Shown here piece by piece: positions 24,393 through 27,415 of a stretch of DNA of 27,415 nt. Positions within the stretch are counted from its first letter, which is position 1. Each line of letters starts with the position of its first letter. The position numbers were made by a program, and so were the translations under genes. The stretch is taken from positions 1 through 27,415 of IMG/VR virus record IMGVR_UViG_3300035698_012834. One strand, written 5' to 3'. The notes beneath the pieces are model-generated. The model was not told the origin of the DNA. It saw only the letters and a program-made list of their open reading frames with translations, and ran no database searches. This DNA comes from a virus.

Positions 24393-25544
24393 ATGTCAGG
24401 TATTTTTTCACTTCCTAAATTTCCAGATGATCTTGATACTAATAATGAATTGTATCATGTATTCAACGCGAGTGAATCTCCATTGAGATTAGATTTCTCA
24501 ATGAGCGATGATAAAATCCATGTTGTTCCAAGAAAATGGGAAGAACCGGAAATATGGTATAAAGGTAGTGGTATAATAAATGTAGAAGGTGAACTTATTC
24601 ATTATGCCGGTGTTCTTACAGAAGAAGATCCAAGTGCTCCAAATCCAGTAGACCCTCAGTATAGATTTTTCGATGATCCAAATATTTCAGAAGAACTAAA
24701 AAATAAATATAAAAGAGTCATAGCATTTACAGATCTTACTAGAGGTATCAATTTATCTTCTCCGCGTTTTCACTCTAAAGGAGAGTGGGTACGAGGATAT
24801 GTAATGGCAGAACATCATAACGCCTTGATGAGTGCTATTTTGGGAGCTGAAAATCTAATAGGAATAGACGCTTCTATTGATCATAACTCTATTGATTATA
24901 AACTACGCGATCTTAGCGAACTGGTCGATGAAATAGATGATGAAGAATGTCCATATGGTGTTTTTTGGTATGAAATATTGAATACTACTGGTACAACTAA
25001 AACAGTTCAGTTTCATATCAACATCATCGGTGATTATGAAAGTTTTCAATTTGTTCCAAAACAAGGAACAACGCCAATAGAAGAGGATTTTAATCCCGTT
25101 TTTACATATGGTTCTACTGAAGAAATTGGTGCGTCTCTAACTGTTCTAAAAATAGATTGCTGTGCATGTATAACTGAAAATAATGTTCCATGTGAACCAT
25201 GCCAATTTGATCCTCTTTTGGATGACATTCCTATTTTAGATTTACCTGTAATAGACTCCTGGAGTCTACCTTCTTTTACGTGTGATGTAGATTGCGTACT
25301 TGAATGTCCAGAGATAGAACCGTGTCTAACACCTTCATGTCCTACTCTTCCTACCTGGCCAGAAACCGTAGTTATTACTGGATTTCCAACTGAGATATCT
25401 ATTACTATCCCGGAACTTACTGTTACGGCTCCCACCGTAGATGTAAATGTAAACGTAAATGTAGATTGGGCAGGATCCACCGAAGACGATGGAGGAGAGG
25501 GCGCGTGTTTCCGACTCATTCCATGTCATTCTGTAACTTCATAA
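24393..25544 (+). CDS. Cys-rich virion surface protein with shared N-terminal module
   Basis: Residues 59-157 repeat the module of the two upstream proteins most clearly: GIINVEGELIHYAGV, FTDLTRGINLS (112-122), EWVRGYVMAEHHNALMSAI and GAENLIG. The C-terminal half is unusual. All 13 cysteines lie between residues 186 and 378, including C256, C257, C259, C267, C270 and a series at 297, 301, 305, 311 and 316. These are interleaved with acidic and Pro residues, then a Thr/Val-rich strand ending VDVNVNVNVDW, and a final ACFRLIPC. Disulfide or metal-stabilised tip structures are possible. TAAGGAA precedes the start. It ends the adhesin block; the next gene is a selfish nuclease. Function is inferred only from the module and position. 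Confidence 0.7.
   Translation: MSGIFSLPKFPDDLDTNNELYHVFNASESPLRLDFSMSDDKIHVVPRKWEEPEIWYKGSGIINVEGELIHYAGVLTEEDPSAPNPVDPQYRFFDDPNISEELKNKYKRVIAFTDLTRGINLSSPRFHSKGEWVRGYVMAEHHNALMSAILGAENLIGIDASIDHNSIDYKLRDLSELVDEIDDEECPYGVFWYEILNTTGTTKTVQFHINIIGDYESFQFVPKQGTTPIEEDFNPVFTYGSTEEIGASLTVLKIDCCACITENNVPCEPCQFDPLLDDIPILDLPVIDSWSLPSFTCDVDCVLECPEIEPCLTPSCPTLPTWPETVVITGFPTEISITIPELTVTAPTVDVNVNVNVDWAGSTEDDGGEGACFRLIPCHSVTS
25437..25466 (+). repeat. Hexanucleotide tandem repeat GTARAY x5
   Basis: Five in-frame copies of GTAGAT or GTAAAT/GTAAAC encode VDVNVNVNVD. Short in-frame repeats like this can change length by slippage, which would lengthen or shorten a beta strand in the surface protein. Confidence 0.7.
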
Positions 25545-25599
25545 GAATCAATATTCTACATAAAAAATAAAATAAATCTAAGGAATTAGTCTAAAACAG

Positions 25600-25634
25600 A
25601 ATATATATCTCTATATTAGTTTAGGAGATATATT
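25600..25634 (+). promoter_or_regulatory. Hairpin and shared AT motif masking the ribosome site of endonuclease 2
   Basis: ATATATCTC (25603-25611) pairs with GAGATATAT (25625-25633), a 9-bp stem with a 13-base loop that contains part of the ribosome site TAGGAG (25622-25627) and holds the rest in the right arm, directly before the ATG at 25635. The left arm overlaps AATATATATCTCTAT (25600-25614), which matches the motif before the other homing endonuclease in 14 of 15 bases. T4 I-TevI is known to be restrained by a similar RNA hairpin, so a comparable control is plausible. Confidence 0.45.
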
Positions 25635-26717
25635 ATGACTAGAAAACATTCTGAAGAAACTAAACAAAAAATGAGTGAGTCTGCTCGAGGTGAAAATAAT
25701 GGATTTTACGGGAAAAAACATTCCGAAGAAACTAAAGATAAGATCAGCAAATTATCTAAAGGTGAAAACAATGGTTTTTATGGACGAAAACATTCTGAGG
25801 AAACCAAGATAAAAATAAGAGAAAATATTAGAAAGAGAACGGCAGAATTATCTAAAAACAAAGTAATTAAGAAAAAAGTAACTAAGAAAAAAGAAATCAA
25901 AAAGAAAACTAGAAAATCTACAAAAGGAAAAAATAATTCTTTTTACGGAAAGAAACATTCTGAAGAAACATTAAAAAAAATAAGCGAAAGTAGAAAAGGA
26001 AAATGTGTTGGTGAAGAAAATCCTTTTTATGGCAAAAAACATTCCGAAGAAACTCGTAAAAAAATAAGTAAGGCTGTTAAAGAAGCTAACAAAAAAAGAG
26101 GAAAAATAGTTTTTAGCGAAGAACACAGAAGAAGACTAAGTGAAGCGTCTAAAGGAAAGAAAAAGTCTAAAGAACATCGAGAAAATTGGAAAAAGTCTAT
26201 AGAAGAAAAATATGGAGTTGGAACTCCTTCTTTGAATCAAGAAATTAAAGAAAAAATTCGGCAAGCTCATATCGGAACTAAACATTCTGAAGAAACCAAG
26301 AAAAAGTTAAAAGCGTCTCAAGCTCGGTTACAGGAAACTTATTGGACTCTAGAGAAGAGAAAAGAATATAGTGAAATGATGAAAGAAAGATTTAGAAAGA
26401 ATCCTGAGATGCATCCGACAAGAATTTTATCGAAAACAAAAATGTCAGGTCCTGAAAAGATAGTTTGTGATTATTTGACAAGTGAAAAAATAGAGTTTGA
26501 GTTTAATAAACGTATGGCTCCATATTTTGTTGATTTTGTGGTGAATGGATTAGGGATAGAAGTTGATGGCGAGTATTGGCATAAAGGAAGAGAGGATTAT
26601 GATAAAGAAAGGGATCAATATATTAAAAAACAATATGGAATGGATATAGTTAGATTTCCGGCTTCTAGAATTATTGATGAAGACCCACAAGTTATAGATG
26701 AAAATTTGTGCAAATAA
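25635..26717 (+). CDS. NUMOD3-array homing endonuclease with Vsr-like (EDxHD) nuclease domain
   Basis: The N-terminal two thirds are very basic and hold six KHSEET-type NUMOD3 DNA-binding motifs (residues 4-9, 28-33, 52-57, 107-112, 135-140 and 216-221), several preceded by NNGFYGK. A Lys-rich linker separates the third and fourth. The C-terminal domain (about 268-350) is Vsr/EDxHD-like: GPEKIVCDYL with E274, YFVDFVV with D300, GLGIEVDGEYWH (E309, D311, H316) and VRFPASRI. Such nucleases include the phage-encoded I-Bth0305I, which cut recipient DNA to spread. It lies between a surface protein gene and an unknown gene and is not inside an evident intron. Its start has TAGGAG eight bases upstream, partly masked by a hairpin. 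Domain calls are firm; activity as a homing enzyme is inferred. Confidence 0.85.
   Translation: MTRKHSEETKQKMSESARGENNGFYGKKHSEETKDKISKLSKGENNGFYGRKHSEETKIKIRENIRKRTAELSKNKVIKKKVTKKKEIKKKTRKSTKGKNNSFYGKKHSEETLKKISESRKGKCVGEENPFYGKKHSEETRKKISKAVKEANKKRGKIVFSEEHRRRLSEASKGKKKSKEHRENWKKSIEEKYGVGTPSLNQEIKEKIRQAHIGTKHSEETKKKLKASQARLQETYWTLEKRKEYSEMMKERFRKNPEMHPTRILSKTKMSGPEKIVCDYLTSEKIEFEFNKRMAPYFVDFVVNGLGIEVDGEYWHKGREDYDKERDQYIKKQYGMDIVRFPASRIIDEDPQVIDENLCK
25644..26301 (+). repeat. Repeated NUMOD3 coding segments
   Basis: AA(A/G)CATTC(T/C)GA(A/G)GAAAC recurs six times (about 25644, 25716, 25788, 25953, 26037 and 26280), with spacings of 72, 72, 165, 84 and 243 bases. It reflects duplication of the DNA-binding motif in the protein above. 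Confidence 0.8.
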
Positions 26718-26730
26718 TAATATATAAATT

Positions 26731-27415
26731 ATGCGTAAATTTAGAGACTTTATAAATATTCCAAGTTATAAACTAAAATCATTTAATGAATTTCTACTAA
26801 ATGAATCAATCTCATATATTTACAACGTACCCAACTCCCCGCAAAAACAACTATTTGATTTCTATCTATTATCATTATTCTACCAATACGATCTAAATGA
26901 AATATTACCAGGCATGGAAGATAATAAACAAGATTTGGAAGTTATATTAGAGGATGCAATAATAAAGATTACTGATAATCAACAATCTTTATTATTATCT
27001 GCTGGTCTTACTTCAATTGCTTCTGAGCTAAGACATGTATATACGATAAATAACGAAACTGATATAAAACAATTTTTTGATGATAATGGTTTAGATTATA
27101 ATAAATTTGAAAATTGGCATGACAATATTTTAGCTGAAAATATTGTACCGGCAAAAGGTAGTAGTAATATTAGAGATAAAGCTGGTAAATCAATCATCCA
27201 AGTTGGTTACCGACCTTATGAATTTGTAGATATTGCTCAACAATTATTTGATAATATGAAATGGGACGAAGATTATGGTGATAAATCTTGGGTAAAGATA
27301 TGTGAAGGTTGGAAACAATTATATGATGCTAAAGGAATTAATGAAAAAATACAAGCAATTGACCATATGTATGATTTACAACATAATACTGGTTTTGCTT
27401 TGAATAAAACAAAAA
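26731..27415 (+). CDS. Unknown phage protein, 3' partial
   Basis: The frame begins MRKFRDFINIPSYKLKSFNEFL and stays open for 228 codons to the right edge. It is acidic and largely helical. Near the visible end it has KSWVKICEGWKQLYDA followed by AIDHMYDLQHNTGFALNK, a sequence pattern that I associate with uncharacterised proteins of large phages, without a known function. No Shine-Dalgarno sequence precedes this ATG, and the first 13 bases after the endonuclease stop are all A/T (AATATATAAATT is typical). The start may therefore be a little further downstream, but the N-terminus looks natural. The gene is complete only outside the window. Confidence 0.7.
   Translation, partial: MRKFRDFINIPSYKLKSFNEFLLNESISYIYNVPNSPQKQLFDFYLLSLFYQYDLNEILPGMEDNKQDLEVILEDAIIKITDNQQSLLLSAGLTSIASELRHVYTINNETDIKQFFDDNGLDYNKFENWHDNILAENIVPAKGSSNIRDKAGKSIIQVGYRPYEFVDIAQQLFDNMKWDEDYGDKSWVKICEGWKQLYDAKGINEKIQAIDHMYDLQHNTGFALNKTK

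Noticed and set aside
25046-25519. Antisense open frame of 157 codons opposite the Cys-rich protein
   Set aside because: It is Ser/Thr-rich shadow translation of the Cys, Pro and Val codons; no ribosome site and no context on that strand.
25544-25557. AGAAT-CAAT-ATTCT as a terminator after the Cys-rich gene
   Set aside because: Only five AT-rich pairs and no U-tract directly after it.

Overview
The window is a 27.4 kb piece of an AT-rich double-stranded DNA bacteriophage genome, almost certainly a large contractile-tailed phage (myovirus). The evidence is the gene order: a T4 gp5/VgrG-type spike, then gp25-like, gp6-like (baseplate J) and gp7-like (tail protein I domain) baseplate wedge genes. 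These are followed by a long series of adhesin or fibre-like genes with tight spacing and Shine-Dalgarno sequences. No bacterial housekeeping gene, tRNA, rRNA, CRISPR array, transposase or integrase was seen. The host cannot be named from the sequence.

Layout. (1) 3-5676: 3' part of the spike gene, an inserted LAGLIDADG homing endonuclease gene (2092-3156), a small unknown gene, then the gp25-like and gp6-like wedge genes. (2) 5679-10634: a 1651-residue gp7-like wedge protein with a Cys-rich segment and a C-terminal module also found in the gp6-like protein. (3) 10646-15293: three probable fibre or baseplate-distal proteins, the last built of about 43 copies of a GSFAQG-type repeat. (4) 15294-15806: a small basic ORF and a 329-base stretch rich in RNA hairpins. 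(5) 15807-18923: a 1038-residue double glycosyltransferase whose start codon lies inside a perfect 19-bp hairpin. (6) 18924-20338: a small gene that looks frameshifted, an unknown gene, and the only minus-strand gene, resembling nucleoside 2-deoxyribosyltransferases. (7) 20339-25544: a coiled-coil protein and three paralogous surface proteins sharing an N-terminal module, with PKD, Kelch-like and Cys-rich extensions. (8) 25635-26717: a second homing-type endonuclease, with NUMOD3 motifs and a Vsr-like EDxHD nuclease domain. (9) 26731 to the right edge: the start of an unknown gene.

The genes appear to work together as a baseplate and host-recognition cassette. The spike and wedge proteins form the baseplate core; the repeat fibre, PKD, Kelch and Cys-rich proteins probably decorate it and bind the host surface. 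The glycosyltransferase could glycosylate one of these virion proteins or act on host surface sugars. Two unrelated selfish nucleases have inserted between structural genes without breaking a visible reading frame. The strongest undescribed candidates are the repeat fibre, the paired compensating hairpins at 15.5-15.7 kb with the start-codon hairpin of the glycosyltransferase, and the three-gene paralogous adhesin block.
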